This document shows positions 7,226-15,796 of a stretch of 35,978 nt of DNA, piece by piece. The DNA is taken from assembly GCA_002441395.1 (NCBI GenBank), contig DJVZ01000054.1, positions 2,295 through 38,272 of the forward strand. Direction: 5' to 3'. How positions within the stretch are numbered: position 1 is the first letter of the stretch; every line of letters begins with the position of its first letter. The notes beneath the pieces were generated by a model. It saw only the letters and a program-made list of their open reading frames with translations, made no database searches and was not told the DNA's origin. Both the position numbers and the translations under genes were made by a program. The stretch is from Spirochaetaceae bacterium UBA6243 (lineage in GTDB: Bacteria > Spirochaetota > Spirochaetia > Treponematales > Rectinemataceae).

Positions 7226-9637
7226 CTATTCTACACTCAGCCAGGCGAGCACGCGGTCAATAGCCTGCTGCGTCGATTCCATTTCGCGGCGGACCACCTG
7301 GATGGCGTCGTTGTCTTCAATCCGACCATACACGGCGATTTGCTCGGCTTCATTGCGGAACATGGTTTTTCGGAAAGGATTTGACCAGTCTTTTGCACGG
7401 GTAGCATACACTCTTTTGGTGATTTCGGATGTGATTCTCCGGGCATCAGCAAGCTGGGCGACAAGTGCATCTTTTGTCAGATCAGGCCACGATCGCGCTG
7501 ATTCTGCCTCATCACTATGTGATATCCCTCTATTGATCGCACTGGCGCTTTCGGGATCGAGGCTTAAATAGCCAAGAATTCCCCAGGCAAAGGCACGCAC
7601 ATCCTGTTCATATTCCGAGGAGAGTTTGCGATATTCATCGTGCAGATCGTCCCAGCTCTGGATATCACCTGTTTCAATATGCGCCAGAAGATTTTCCAGT
7701 TTTGAATGACGAACGAGGAATCCTCCGAGATTTTCCCATTGCAATTCCAAGGCTGCGCCGTTTTCGCTTTGATACAGTGCCTGGGCCTTTTCAAACAGAT
7801 CGACAGGTTCTTCTGCATTCCTTTTTAAATTCTCAAATACGGGCAGGAGTGTCTGGACTGCGAACCAAAGTAGTATCTCACGATAAGAATTCCATGATTT
7901 ACAAGGCTTTATAACGACCTCAGGCCGCGCCGAATTTTCAAAGCCGCTGACACGCACTTCGAAAGGCAAGGCATCTTTTGCATTGGCGAGAATATGGACT
8001 CCCAGCTTCCGGGTTACCTCTGGGCTTCTCTTTGAGAGGCTGCGCCGCTCCGGACTTTTTTCAGCCGAAGCCCGAATTTCGTCCATCAATTCAAAGACTC
8101 TGTCCCCGAGAAGACTCCGATTGGTTTCGTCATCGACCAGGGCTTCCATAGCGGCGTCGCCCGTCGCGCGCTCCAGAATCGCGAGGCCTTCAAAAATCTC
8201 GGACATGGTGTCCGGGGCAAAGGGCGAATAGATGAATTGAATGCTGCGATCGATTCTTCTGTCGCGCTCCTCGAATTTTTTTTCGTTGCGCATGAGCGCG
8301 TAGGTGTTCGAATGCCACCACCATCCCGGCACGAGGATCAGCTTGCCTTGGGTTTCGTCGCTGTCCACGAGGCAGAAGGGGAATTTGATATCGAGCTCGT
8401 GCTTGTAATCGCTCTTGGACAAAAGGCAGAAAGACGCGAAACGCGACGAATGCTTGACCGATGTGCACAGGCCCGGCCAGAAACCCCGTCCGGCCTCGAT
8501 TTCACCGTCGGGCGCCCGCGAATTATGGTTCGAGCCTATGGTCGCGCCCGCGGCGAGGTTGGATTGGCCCTTGATGAGGCTTGCGATCAGAAAGCTGGTG
8601 TTGTGGTGCTGTTCATGGGCGGGAAAGATAAGGTTGTTGAGAATTTCGCAGCATGAGACCGTGCTGTTTTCTCCAAGCACCGAATGGATAAGGCGCGCTC
8701 CATATTTCAGCGCCGAGTTGTCGCACATCACAAAGCGTACGGCCTTGCAGCCATAGAATACGCGGCAGCCGTAGCCGAGGATGCCATTGACGAGCTCGAC
8801 GCCCTCGCCGATCTGTGTGGGGGCATCGGCGCTCGAATTGATGGTGAGATTTTTCAGCTTGTTTGAGCCTTTGATGTAGGCGCTCTCGCCAATATAACTG
8901 TCTTTGATGATGCGATTGTGTTTCAGTACGCTGTTGCGGCCGATAACGCCATATCTTCCGAGTCTCCGGTCGAATTTTGTGTCAGTCAGCCTTGCGAATT
9001 GTGCCATTAAAACTGTTCTGTCGCGGAACTTGGCCCACAGCCACGCATCGCCTGAGAGCATGCCGTCGAAAGGGTAAATCCAGCGACCGCCATTTTCGTT
9101 CATCACATCGAGCGTGATCCGCACCGATTCGTCTTCACTCTCCATGACGATGCCGTTGCCGAATTTGGAGTGGTTGGAAACCTGAATTTCCGCGTTGTTG
9201 ATGAGGATGCAGTGGTCGTCGATGATATAGTGCGAGAGATAGGCGCAATCCGAGATCACGCAATTGTCGCCGATGTCGCACGCGATGATCTGCGAGTTGA
9301 AGATGCCGGTCTCCATCGAAATATCGTGGTGTTCCAGCGTCACATGTTCCAGACGAGAAATCCGGATGAGTCCGAAAAACAGATTGTTGCGCAAAAGTTC
9401 AGGGCAAAACGGGTCTTTGACGAGGAAGAGCGACCAATCGCTGCATGTATTGTTGTTTCTTACCAGTACTTCCAGCTCATGGGTAGAGAGGGGTCGGAAG
9501 GCGCCAGGTTCTTTCCCCAGACTTCGAAGTTGTTCATCGCGAATGCGATATTCGTTTTCGCCCGGGCCGAGATACTGAAGAGGGATGAAACCTTTACCTA
9601 CTCTTGTTTCCTGAAGAATTCTGATGTCGTTTGTCAT
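7226..9637 (-). CDS. DUF4954 family protein with left-handed beta-helix
   Basis: An 803-residue protein matching the family annotated DUF4954, known from spirochaetes and Bacteroidetes and of unknown function. The first roughly 430 residues hold irregular hexapeptide-like turns such as IGDNCVISDCAYL, IGRNSVLKHNRI, IGESAYIKGSNKL and LAAGATIGSNHNSR, the pattern of left-handed beta-helices found in sugar-nucleotide acyltransferases and pyrophosphorylases. A tryptophan-rich PGWWWHSNTYALMRNE motif follows near 440, and the last 350 residues are helical and charged. No nucleotidyltransferase signature is visible, so an enzymatic role in sugar-nucleotide metabolism is only a possibility. There is no Shine-Dalgarno site before ATG 9637; a leaderless promoter is predicted. 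The gene diverges from the hypothetical gene at 9742. Confidence 0.85.
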   Translation of the reverse strand: MTNDIRILQETRVGKGFIPLQYLGPGENEYRIRDEQLRSLGKEPGAFRPLSTHELEVLVRNNNTCSDWSLFLVKDPFCPELLRNNLFFGLIRISRLEHVTLEHHDISMETGIFNSQIIACDIGDNCVISDCAYLSHYIIDDHCILINNAEIQVSNHSKFGNGIVMESEDESVRITLDVMNENGGRWIYPFDGMLSGDAWLWAKFRDRTVLMAQFARLTDTKFDRRLGRYGVIGRNSVLKHNRIIKDSYIGESAYIKGSNKLKNLTINSSADAPTQIGEGVELVNGILGYGCRVFYGCKAVRFVMCDNSALKYGARLIHSVLGENSTVSCCEILNNLIFPAHEQHHNTSFLIASLIKGQSNLAAGATIGSNHNSRAPDGEIEAGRGFWPGLCTSVKHSSRFASFCLLSKSDYKHELDIKFPFCLVDSDETQGKLILVPGWWWHSNTYALMRNEKKFEERDRRIDRSIQFIYSPFAPDTMSEIFEGLAILERATGDAAMEALVDDETNRSLLGDRVFELMDEIRASAEKSPERRSLSKRSPEVTRKLGVHILANAKDALPFEVRVSGFENSARPEVVIKPCKSWNSYREILLWFAVQTLLPVFENLKRNAEEPVDLFEKAQALYQSENGAALELQWENLGGFLVRHSKLENLLAHIETGDIQSWDDLHDEYRKLSSEYEQDVRAFAWGILGYLSLDPESASAINRGISHSDEAESARSWPDLTKDALVAQLADARRITSEITKRVYATRAKDWSNPFRKTMFRNEAEQIAVYGRIEDNDAIQVVRREMESTQQAIDRVLAWLSVE

Positions 9638-9643
9638 GCTGCA

Positions 9644-9672
9644 AGTATGAAATATTCCCGTGTGCGGCGCAA
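9644..9672 (-). promoter_or_regulatory. Predicted leaderless promoter of the DUF4954 gene
   Basis: On the minus strand TTGCGC (9667-9672), a 17-base spacer and CATACT (9644-9649), then six bases to the ATG. No purine-rich ribosome-binding site is present. Confidence 0.45.
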
Positions 9673-9706
9673 CAGGCAGGCAAAAAATATCTTCAACCTA
9701 AACCCC

Positions 9707-9735
9707 TTGACCATTTTTCGCCTTTTCGCCATGGT
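9707..9735 (+). promoter_or_regulatory. Predicted leaderless promoter of the 9742 gene
   Basis: TTGACC (9707-9712), a 17-base spacer and CATGGT (9730-9735), then six bases to the ATG at 9742. The -35 is good and the -10 poor. An alternative ATG lies in frame at 9736. Confidence 0.35.
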
Positions 9736-9741
9736 ATGGCC

Positions 9742-10326
9742 ATGGATTTTGTCGATTCTGCCAGGGTGGACACTCTCGTGACCGAATCCGAGAAGAAGGT
9801 CTTTGAGCTTTTTGAAATGATGGTGAAGTCCACTGGGCAAGAGCGATCAAGATCGGCCGTGGCCCTCGCCAACCTTCTGGGAAACCCCGGAGAATTCAGT
9901 TTCTACATCGACTGCACAGAAGATCAGCGCCTCATTCGGGTCTTTCATCTTTTACGCGTATTTCGTGAAAACATGACACTCCTCATCAATAAAACATGGG
10001 CCGACGGAATGGAGAATGTCACTCAGGAGCAGCTGCTCGGCGATCTTGCCAGGTTCATTGAAGAATATCGGGATGGTCGAATCGTTTCGGCATTCCGGAC
10101 TTTCGTGGGGATATCGCGTCAGATTCCATCTTTATTGTTTGGTTCATTGGGCAAGGCGAATGATTTCCTCGAGTACGCATTCCGTATCGATCCGAAATTC
10201 GGTCTGTTTTTCTGGTACATCGGCGAAATCGATCTTCAACTGAGAAATATCGACAGCATTCCGGAACATCGGGAGCTTTTTGAGCTCGAGGTGCTCATCG
10301 GAGCTTTTGTACTATCGTGCTTCTGA
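9742..10326 (+). CDS. Hypothetical helical protein
   Basis: A 194-residue protein that I do not recognise. It looks soluble and mostly helical: a charged N-terminal helix (TESEKKVFELFEMMVK), then alternating acidic and hydrophobic stretches, and a hydrophobic FGLFFWYIGEIDL segment near residue 155 that is too short and interrupted to be a clear membrane span. No cysteine or histidine cluster or nucleotide-binding motif is seen. The start at 9742 fits the leaderless promoter; 9736 is the only close alternative. It diverges from the DUF4954 gene and its last 91 bases overlap the end of the convergent C39-like gene. The final ELEVLIGAFVLSCF may be a recent extension into that gene. No function can be inferred. 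Confidence 0.65.
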   Translation: MDFVDSARVDTLVTESEKKVFELFEMMVKSTGQERSRSAVALANLLGNPGEFSFYIDCTEDQRLIRVFHLLRVFRENMTLLINKTWADGMENVTQEQLLGDLARFIEEYRDGRIVSAFRTFVGISRQIPSLLFGSLGKANDFLEYAFRIDPKFGLFFWYIGEIDLQLRNIDSIPEHRELFELEVLIGAFVLSCF

Positions 10327-10982
10327 GCATATTCCCATAACATCACCTTCAACAATTCCAGGCCCCTTCGATACTGTTCATATCCGATTGCCTCTCTCTG
10401 TACCATTTTTGGAAGCCTCTCCGGTACAAGACAACAGCCTGAAGACAAATTCTTCAATTCATTTTCACTGAGCACCGCCAGTCCGCTTGCCGGGTCGAAC
10501 AGCAGTATCTCGTTGTCTCTGGCGTCAACAGCCAGTACAAAATGAGGAAACCGGCCACCGATATGGAAGATCACTGGCATTGAAGTGCTGGCGATAATAC
10601 CGGCCAATGCCATATGCGATATTCGAAATGCAGCAGAGTCGATTCCGTGTCCGGAAATAAGCGCTTCGATATCAGCGAGAGAGATCGGCGGTGGTTTTCC
10701 ATAGGACCGAGCCATGTCTTCATCGTTCTGAAACCTTTGCATCGACCATGACATATGTGGCTTGCCTGCCTGTATTTCAGCAAGACATATGGCGGTTTGC
10801 AGTACATTGAGCATTGCGGCCGCAACGGCATATCCGCATCCATACTGAGTGGTTTGTTTCGGCAGCATCGCAGCAAGAATAGTCTCCTGAAGAGGGTCCG
10901 GTGACACATCCCGAGGCATATTGAGCGAGAGGATCGCCGCTGCAAAACCTATACTCATGAAGGGCATCTGTGAAAAGAACAT
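10236..10982 (-). CDS. C39-like cysteine peptidase domain protein
   Basis: A 248-residue papain-fold protein of the peptidase C39-like group. The nucleophile region is QTTQYGCGYAVAAAM with Cys49 preceded by Gln43, the catalytic His is in RFPHFVLAVD (His147) and the third residue is the Asp of LLFDPASG (Asp163). C39 domains usually remove double-glycine leader peptides from bacteriocins inside ABC exporters; here there is no transporter or ATPase domain, so it is a standalone peptidase of unknown substrate. Residues 1-26 are hydrophobic and could be a signal peptide or membrane anchor, although basic residues are lacking at the start. ATG 10982 follows GAGGAGG by five bases, which decides it over an upstream TTG at 11030. 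The last 30 residues are Ser/Lys-rich and overlap the convergent gene, as if the original stop had been lost. Confidence 0.72.
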   Translation of the reverse strand: MFFSQMPFMSIGFAAAILSLNMPRDVSPDPLQETILAAMLPKQTTQYGCGYAVAAAMLNVLQTAICLAEIQAGKPHMSWSMQRFQNDEDMARSYGKPPPISLADIEALISGHGIDSAAFRISHMALAGIIASTSMPVIFHIGGRFPHFVLAVDARDNEILLFDPASGLAVLSENELKNLSSGCCLVPERLPKMVQREAIGYEQYRRGLELLKVMLWEYAQKHDSTKAPMSTSSSKSSRCSGMLSIFLS

Positions 10983-11079
10983 CTGTGCCTCCTCATAGGG
11001 GAGACGCAGAAAAGCATTGGACAGCTTCAATTCTAGAAAGAGACTCTGATGTTTTGACTATTCTTTGTGCGGATTCATG

Positions 11080-13104
11080 CTAGCCGCGCTTTGGTTCGAA
11101 ATGACTGAATTCCATGCTGAACGAGGCCCGTCCCTGGCTCACCGATCTCAGACTTGTCGTAAAGCCGAACATTGTGGCGAGAGGCGCCTGAGCGTGGATG
11201 ACTTCAGAGACATTCTTTGTTTCAGAGCCGTGGATGAGCCCGCCGCGCTGCGAGACCAGGCTCATCACTTCGCCGACAAATTCTTTTGGCGCAAGAATGT
11301 CGACCTTCATGATCGGTTCAAGCAAAACAGGATTGGCTGCCCTGCATGCCGCATCGTAGGCCATGTTCGCGCAGGCTTCAAAGGCAAATGCGGTAGAGGT
11401 CAGCTCGCTATAGTCAATATCGACAAGAGATACGCCTATGTCGACCGCAGGGTAGCCGTACTGGATGCCCGATGAGAATGCCGAAGTGATGCCGCGCTCG
11501 ATGGCATCGAAAATCTCCTCGGGGACATCGTGCGCACGCAGGGCCTTCCTGTACTGATTGCCTGTGCCGCGCGGCAGCGGTTCGACCTCGATGGTAAGCC
11601 CGGCAGTATTTTCTTTGCCGGCAATGACTTTGTGAAACTTCTCGGTGTGGCGGAACTTTGTCGAGATCGACTCGCGGTAGGTAACCTGCGGATTGCCGAT
11701 TTTCGCCTGGACCTTGAATTCACGGAGCACTCGTGTGACCAGGACATCGAGATGCAACTCGCCCATGCCTCTGATGATGATTTGTCCGGTCTCTTGATCT
11801 TCATTGACGGCGAAGGTGGGATCTTCCCGAGCCAGAATTTCGAGTGCTTCCTTGAGCTTGTCGCGGTCTGAAAGGGTTTTAGGCTCGATCGCCACGGAAA
11901 TGACCGGTTCGGGAAAGTGCATCTTTTCAAGCAAGACAGGGTACCCTTCCGTGCCGAGCGTGTCGCCGGTTTGGGCCAGTTTGAGCCCTACGAATACGGC
12001 GATGTCCCCCGCGCTCACCGAATCGATGGGCTCGCTCTTGTTTGCGTGCATGCGCAGAAGCCTTGTGATGCGTTCGCGTTTTTTCTTGGAGGTGTTGTAT
12101 ACCGTCGATGCGGTGTGCAAAGATCCGGAGTACATGCGGACATAGCAGAGAGAACCTGCCTCACGGTCGTACTGGACCTTGAACACCAGACCAAGAGGAT
12201 ATCCGTTGATCTGGCAGGGGATTTCGACATCTTCTTCTTTTTTTGTATGGAAGGCCTTGATTGCGCCGACTTCATCGGGGGCGGGCAGATAATCGACGAT
12301 CGCGTCGAGCAGGGGCTGGACTCCCATATTTCTGCGCGAGGCTCCCGCAAACACCGGTACGAAATGCCTCGCAATGCAGGCTTTCCGGATTTCAGCCCTG
12401 AGTGTCTCCTTGGGAATTGGTGCGCCTTCGAGGTAAAGATTTGTGATGATGTCGGATTGGGCCGAGACTGCATCGAGGAGGTTTTCGTGCCAGCGATGAG
12501 CCATTTCTGCTCTTTCCTGAGCAATTGGCGACCTTGTCATCTCAGACCCATCTTCATGCCAGCGGATTTCCTCCATTTCAACGAGGTCAATGACGCCTTC
12601 GAAAGAGTTTTCCGCGCCAATCGGGATATTCAGTGGCACCGGATGGGCTCCCAGTTTTGAGCGCATATCCTGCAGCACAGCCTCGAAATCGGCCCCGAGC
12701 CTGTCCATTTTGTTGATATAGGCGATGCGCGGCACATGGTATCGCTCCGCCTGGTGCCAGACAGTCTCCGATTGTGGCTCGACGCCTCCCACCGCGCAGA
12801 ACACCGCGATTGCACCGTCGAGAACGCGCAGCGAACGCTCGACTTCGGCGGTAAAATCGACGTGGCCCGGCGTATCGATAATGTTGATCTGGTGATCGCG
12901 CCAGTAAGTGGTCGTCGCGGCGCTCTGGATGGTGATGCCCCGTTCCTGCTCCTGGTCCATCCAGTCCATTGTCGCTTCGCCATCATCGACTTCGCCAATC
13001 TTATATGTCTTTCCTGAATAATACAGGATGCGCTCAGTCGTCGTCGTCTTGCCGGCATCGATATGCGCCATGATGCCAATGTTGCGTATTGTTTCCAGAC
13101 TCAT
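11080..13104 (-). CDS. fusA: Elongation factor G, EF-G2-like paralogue
   Basis: A 674-residue translational GTPase with the full EF-G plan: P-loop AHIDAGKTT (residues 13-21), switch region QERGITIQSA, DTPGHVDF, NKMD, then domains II to V including the RGMGELHLDVL segment of domain III and YPAVDIGV of domain IV. It is shorter than canonical EF-G (about 690-700 residues). Standalone position, away from rpsL-rpsG-tuf, and divergent residues suggest the second EF-G of spirochaetes (often called spdEFG2), which in that lineage is thought to serve ribosome recycling rather than translocation. That assignment is inference; the EF-G family is certain. GGAG stands eight bases before the ATG. The C39-like gene follows 97 bases downstream on the same strand and may be co-transcribed. 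Confidence 0.92.
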   Translation of the reverse strand: MSLETIRNIGIMAHIDAGKTTTTERILYYSGKTYKIGEVDDGEATMDWMDQEQERGITIQSAATTTYWRDHQINIIDTPGHVDFTAEVERSLRVLDGAIAVFCAVGGVEPQSETVWHQAERYHVPRIAYINKMDRLGADFEAVLQDMRSKLGAHPVPLNIPIGAENSFEGVIDLVEMEEIRWHEDGSEMTRSPIAQERAEMAHRWHENLLDAVSAQSDIITNLYLEGAPIPKETLRAEIRKACIARHFVPVFAGASRRNMGVQPLLDAIVDYLPAPDEVGAIKAFHTKKEEDVEIPCQINGYPLGLVFKVQYDREAGSLCYVRMYSGSLHTASTVYNTSKKKRERITRLLRMHANKSEPIDSVSAGDIAVFVGLKLAQTGDTLGTEGYPVLLEKMHFPEPVISVAIEPKTLSDRDKLKEALEILAREDPTFAVNEDQETGQIIIRGMGELHLDVLVTRVLREFKVQAKIGNPQVTYRESISTKFRHTEKFHKVIAGKENTAGLTIEVEPLPRGTGNQYRKALRAHDVPEEIFDAIERGITSAFSSGIQYGYPAVDIGVSLVDIDYSELTSTAFAFEACANMAYDAACRAANPVLLEPIMKVDILAPKEFVGEVMSLVSQRGGLIHGSETKNVSEVIHAQAPLATMFGFTTSLRSVSQGRASFSMEFSHFEPKRG

Positions 13105-13175
13105 GGATTGCTCCGGGGTAAATGCAGTGATTGAAAGCCCTTAAAAGAAGGTGTGCCCTGAAACCAGGCTATAAA

Positions 13176-13204
13176 AATATATAAAAAAAGCGCATAAAAT
13201 ACAA
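13176..13204 (-). promoter_or_regulatory. Predicted EF-G promoter
   Basis: On the minus strand TTGTAT (13199-13204), 17 bases and TATATT (13176-13181). The predicted leader is about 65 bases. Confidence 0.45.
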
Positions 13205-13240
13205 CACAAGAGAAATGACCCTTCATGCCGTAAGGAAAAA

Positions 13241-13308
13241 CTGGCCACCCCACTGAAGTGACCGGCCCCGGTCCGACAGGCCGGATCTCGCACAGGTAAG
13301 GCGGCCAG
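13241..13308. other. GC-rich inverted-repeat region upstream of the U32 gene
   Basis: In the 288-base divergent gap between EF-G and the U32 gene, CTGGCC (13241-13246) can pair with GGCCAG (13303-13308). Inside are ACCGG/CCGGT (13261-13272) and further CCGG-type arms. It could be a structured 5' leader of the U32 mRNA. I recognise no known riboswitch class, and GC-rich sequence folds easily by chance. Confidence 0.3.
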
Positions 13309-13392
13309 CCCCGTCATCTCCGCACCACAGAGCTCTGGCGGCAGTACCCTATCTCCTTGCACAGAAGCGCCATTCAAGCATATAAGGGTACT

Positions 13393-15630
13393 GTGAAAAG
13401 AATTGAATTGCTCGCGCCTGCCGGTTCTTCCGAGGCGCTCGATGCCGCAGTCGGAGAAGGCGCCGACGCTGTTTACCTTGGTCTGCGCTCCTTCAATGCG
13501 CGCATGCGCACGACGAATTTCGCGTTCAACCAGTTTGAGGCTGCGGTCTACGCGTGCCACGAACGCGCACGGAAAGTCTACGTCACCGTCAATACCGTAT
13601 TCGAAGAGCGCGAAGCGGATCGTCTGTACCAATTGCTCGAATACCTTGTGTCCGTAGGGCCTGATGGCGTCATCGTCCAGGATGCGGGCGTCGCCAAAAT
13701 GGTTCGCGATCATTTTCCTTCGCTGCCCCTGCATGGTTCTACACAGATGAATGTGGCCTCGTCGGCGGGCTGCAATCAATTGTCACGCTCCGGTTTTAAA
13801 AGGGCGGTGCTCGCCCGCGAGCTTTCGCTGGAAGAAATAAAGCAAATTCGCCAGTATACGAGTCTGGAGCTTGAGGTATTCGTGCACGGCGCACTCTGCG
13901 TGAGCGCTTCGGGGCTCTGCCTGTTCTCGAGCTATCTTGGCGGGAAGAGCGCGAATCGCGGCATGTGTACGCAGGCTTGCCGGCGTCTCTACGAGAGCGA
14001 GACAGGGACGGGCTATTATTTCTCTCCCGACGATCTTCAGCTGATCGAATATCTGCCGGCACTCATCGCCGCCGGCGTAAATGCCTTCAAGATCGAAGGC
14101 AGGATGAAATCTGCCGAGTACGTTGGCACGGTCGTCTCGGCATATCGTTATTTGATAGATAATTATGAGACAGATCAGGATCGGGCGATACTCAAGTCCA
14201 GTGCCATGCTCCAGGCTGATTTTGCTCGTCGCAAGACGAGTTTTTTCATTACCGGCACACCGGATGACTACATTCATCCCGATCAGGCCGGTGGCACGGG
14301 AATTCATCTTGGCAGGATCCGCGATGCCCGAACCATCGATGACAAGCGCTGGGCCCTCATGAACACGTACGAAGGCCTCGCAGAGCGCGATTCCGTACGC
14401 ATCCACCGCAAGGACGACTCGGGCCGCATCACCGCGAAGATTCAAGCCGTAAAATATGGCGTCGATGGCATGCTCCTCCAGATCGACGGGGAATGGCGCC
14501 AAAACGATGACGTGTATCTCATCCAGACCGCCAGCATGACGCGGCGCTACAGACCGATTCTCCCCAAGAACCTTGATCGCTTTCATAAATTCCCAAGCAG
14601 CCATACCGCGCCGAAGCCGACACTGCCGCGCCTGGACGGCAGAAAGCTCGATACGATATTCGAGCCAGGCACCTATGTGCTTGCGGGGAAAGTCTCCGAT
14701 CTGCACGCGGCTCTCACGTTCCGGCCCAAGAAGGCCATGATTCTTTTCGATAAACTCAATGCTGAAACAATGCGCCGCGACGAAGGGAATCTTCCCTTTA
14801 AGCGTGACAGGCTCATTCTTTGGCTCGATCCCTATTTTGCCGAATCCGATGCTGCCTGGCTTCAGATTGAGCTCGAGTACTGGATAGGGAAGGGCGTTTC
14901 TCTCGTTGTTGTCAACAATCAGGCTCATTTTACGCTGCTCCGGGGAAAGAATGTCACGATGGTCGTTGGCCCTTGGCTTTACACGTTCAATCCATGGGCG
15001 CTTTCATATTATCTTGAACAAGGCGTACAGGCCGTCATTCCTCCATATGAAATTTCGCGGCAGGACCTGTACAGGCTCACCGGGTATGTGCCCGCCCAAT
15101 TTTTCGCTCCCATTATATTTGCATATCCTGACTTGTTCAGGATTCGGGCGGATTTGTCGCGTGTCTACGGCCAGTCGCATTTCTCGGACCGTGAGGGGAA
15201 TCTTTTTACCCTTGTCGGGAGGCATGATTATTCGGTAGTGATTCCCGATAAGCCATTCTCGCTTATCGATCTCGTGCCGAATCTCAAAAAACAGGGATTT
15301 TCGCGCTTTATTCTTGATTTGTCGAATGCCGAGCCAGCCCGGGGGCTTTATCGGGACATTGCCCGCGCGGCAGATCAGTGTAAGCCTCTTTCCAACACTT
15401 CGCGTTTTAACTGGAAGGATGGTTTTTGGAGCGAAGAAACAGTGCGGCGCGAAGAAAATATGCGTAATAGGGACGATAACCGCCGCGAAGAAGCTGTACG
15501 ATTTGGTGGTGGGACACGCTCCATGAAGAATCCGCGGCAGCCCGTGGCAAAAAGCCAGGTTCGGGGTACGAAAAGCCCTGTCCGTGCCACAAAGAACGCT
15601 CAAGGCGCCAAGAGGTCCAGAAAGCAATAA
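13393..15630 (+). CDS. Peptidase U32 family protein, likely RNA-modification type
   Basis: A 745-residue U32 family protein. The start RIELLAPAGSSEALDAAV, the ADAVYLGL strand and the Cys-containing signature EVFVHGALCVSASGLCLFSSYLGG, followed by NRGMCTQACRR, are typical, and FKIEGRMKSAEYV follows. Despite the peptidase name, characterised members such as E. coli RlhA and TrhP hydroxylate rRNA or tRNA bases and are thought to use an iron-sulfur centre, so a cytoplasmic RNA-modification role is the better guess. Length and layout resemble RlhA (about 650 residues), with an added C-terminal tail of some 70 residues rich in Arg and Lys. GTG 13393 is chosen because AAGGG precedes it by five bases and the family begins just here; ATG 13357 would add 12 atypical residues. 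Confidence 0.88.
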   Translation: MKRIELLAPAGSSEALDAAVGEGADAVYLGLRSFNARMRTTNFAFNQFEAAVYACHERARKVYVTVNTVFEEREADRLYQLLEYLVSVGPDGVIVQDAGVAKMVRDHFPSLPLHGSTQMNVASSAGCNQLSRSGFKRAVLARELSLEEIKQIRQYTSLELEVFVHGALCVSASGLCLFSSYLGGKSANRGMCTQACRRLYESETGTGYYFSPDDLQLIEYLPALIAAGVNAFKIEGRMKSAEYVGTVVSAYRYLIDNYETDQDRAILKSSAMLQADFARRKTSFFITGTPDDYIHPDQAGGTGIHLGRIRDARTIDDKRWALMNTYEGLAERDSVRIHRKDDSGRITAKIQAVKYGVDGMLLQIDGEWRQNDDVYLIQTASMTRRYRPILPKNLDRFHKFPSSHTAPKPTLPRLDGRKLDTIFEPGTYVLAGKVSDLHAALTFRPKKAMILFDKLNAETMRRDEGNLPFKRDRLILWLDPYFAESDAAWLQIELEYWIGKGVSLVVVNNQAHFTLLRGKNVTMVVGPWLYTFNPWALSYYLEQGVQAVIPPYEISRQDLYRLTGYVPAQFFAPIIFAYPDLFRIRADLSRVYGQSHFSDREGNLFTLVGRHDYSVVIPDKPFSLIDLVPNLKKQGFSRFILDLSNAEPARGLYRDIARAADQCKPLSNTSRFNWKDGFWSEETVRREENMRNRDDNRREEAVRFGGGTRSMKNPRQPVAKSQVRGTKSPVRATKNAQGAKRSRKQ

Positions 15631-15654
15631 AGCTGCGGATTGTGCAGGCATTTC

Positions 15655-15683
15655 TTGACGACGGGCTTCTCTCTGTGTACAGT
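15655..15683 (+). promoter_or_regulatory. Predicted IclR-gene promoter
   Basis: TTGACG (15655-15660), 17 bases and TACAGT (15678-15683). The start point would fall near 15690, inside the adjacent palindrome. A second -10-like TATAAT at 15751-15756 lacks a good -35. Confidence 0.5.
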
Positions 15684-15684
15684 T

Positions 15685-15711
15685 AGAAAATGAAATAATG
15701 TTTCATTTTCT
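15685..15711. promoter_or_regulatory. Palindromic operator, KdgR/IclR-type, upstream of the IclR gene
   Basis: Perfect 11-base arms AGAAAATGAAA and TTTCATTTTCT around five bases. From memory it closely resembles the KdgR box of enterobacteria, an IclR-family operator with TGAAA and TTTCA half-sites. It covers the predicted transcription start, so binding should block the promoter; negative autoregulation by the gene at 15797 is the simplest reading. Confidence 0.65.
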
Positions 15712-15796
15712 GATATGGTGTGCAGCATGGAACCGCAATTTGGGGCGCTGTATAATTCGTCATTGAAATTGAAGTGTAGTTCTGGAGTAAAGAATC

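Noticed and set aside
13215..13256. 13-codon leader-peptide-like frame upstream of the U32 gene
   Set aside because: No convincing ribosome-binding site and no run of regulatory codons; short frames of this kind arise by chance.
13783..14928. Long open frame (381 codons) on the minus strand
   Set aside because: Fully antisense to the U32 gene, with no ribosome-binding site and composition expected of a mirror of GC-biased codons.
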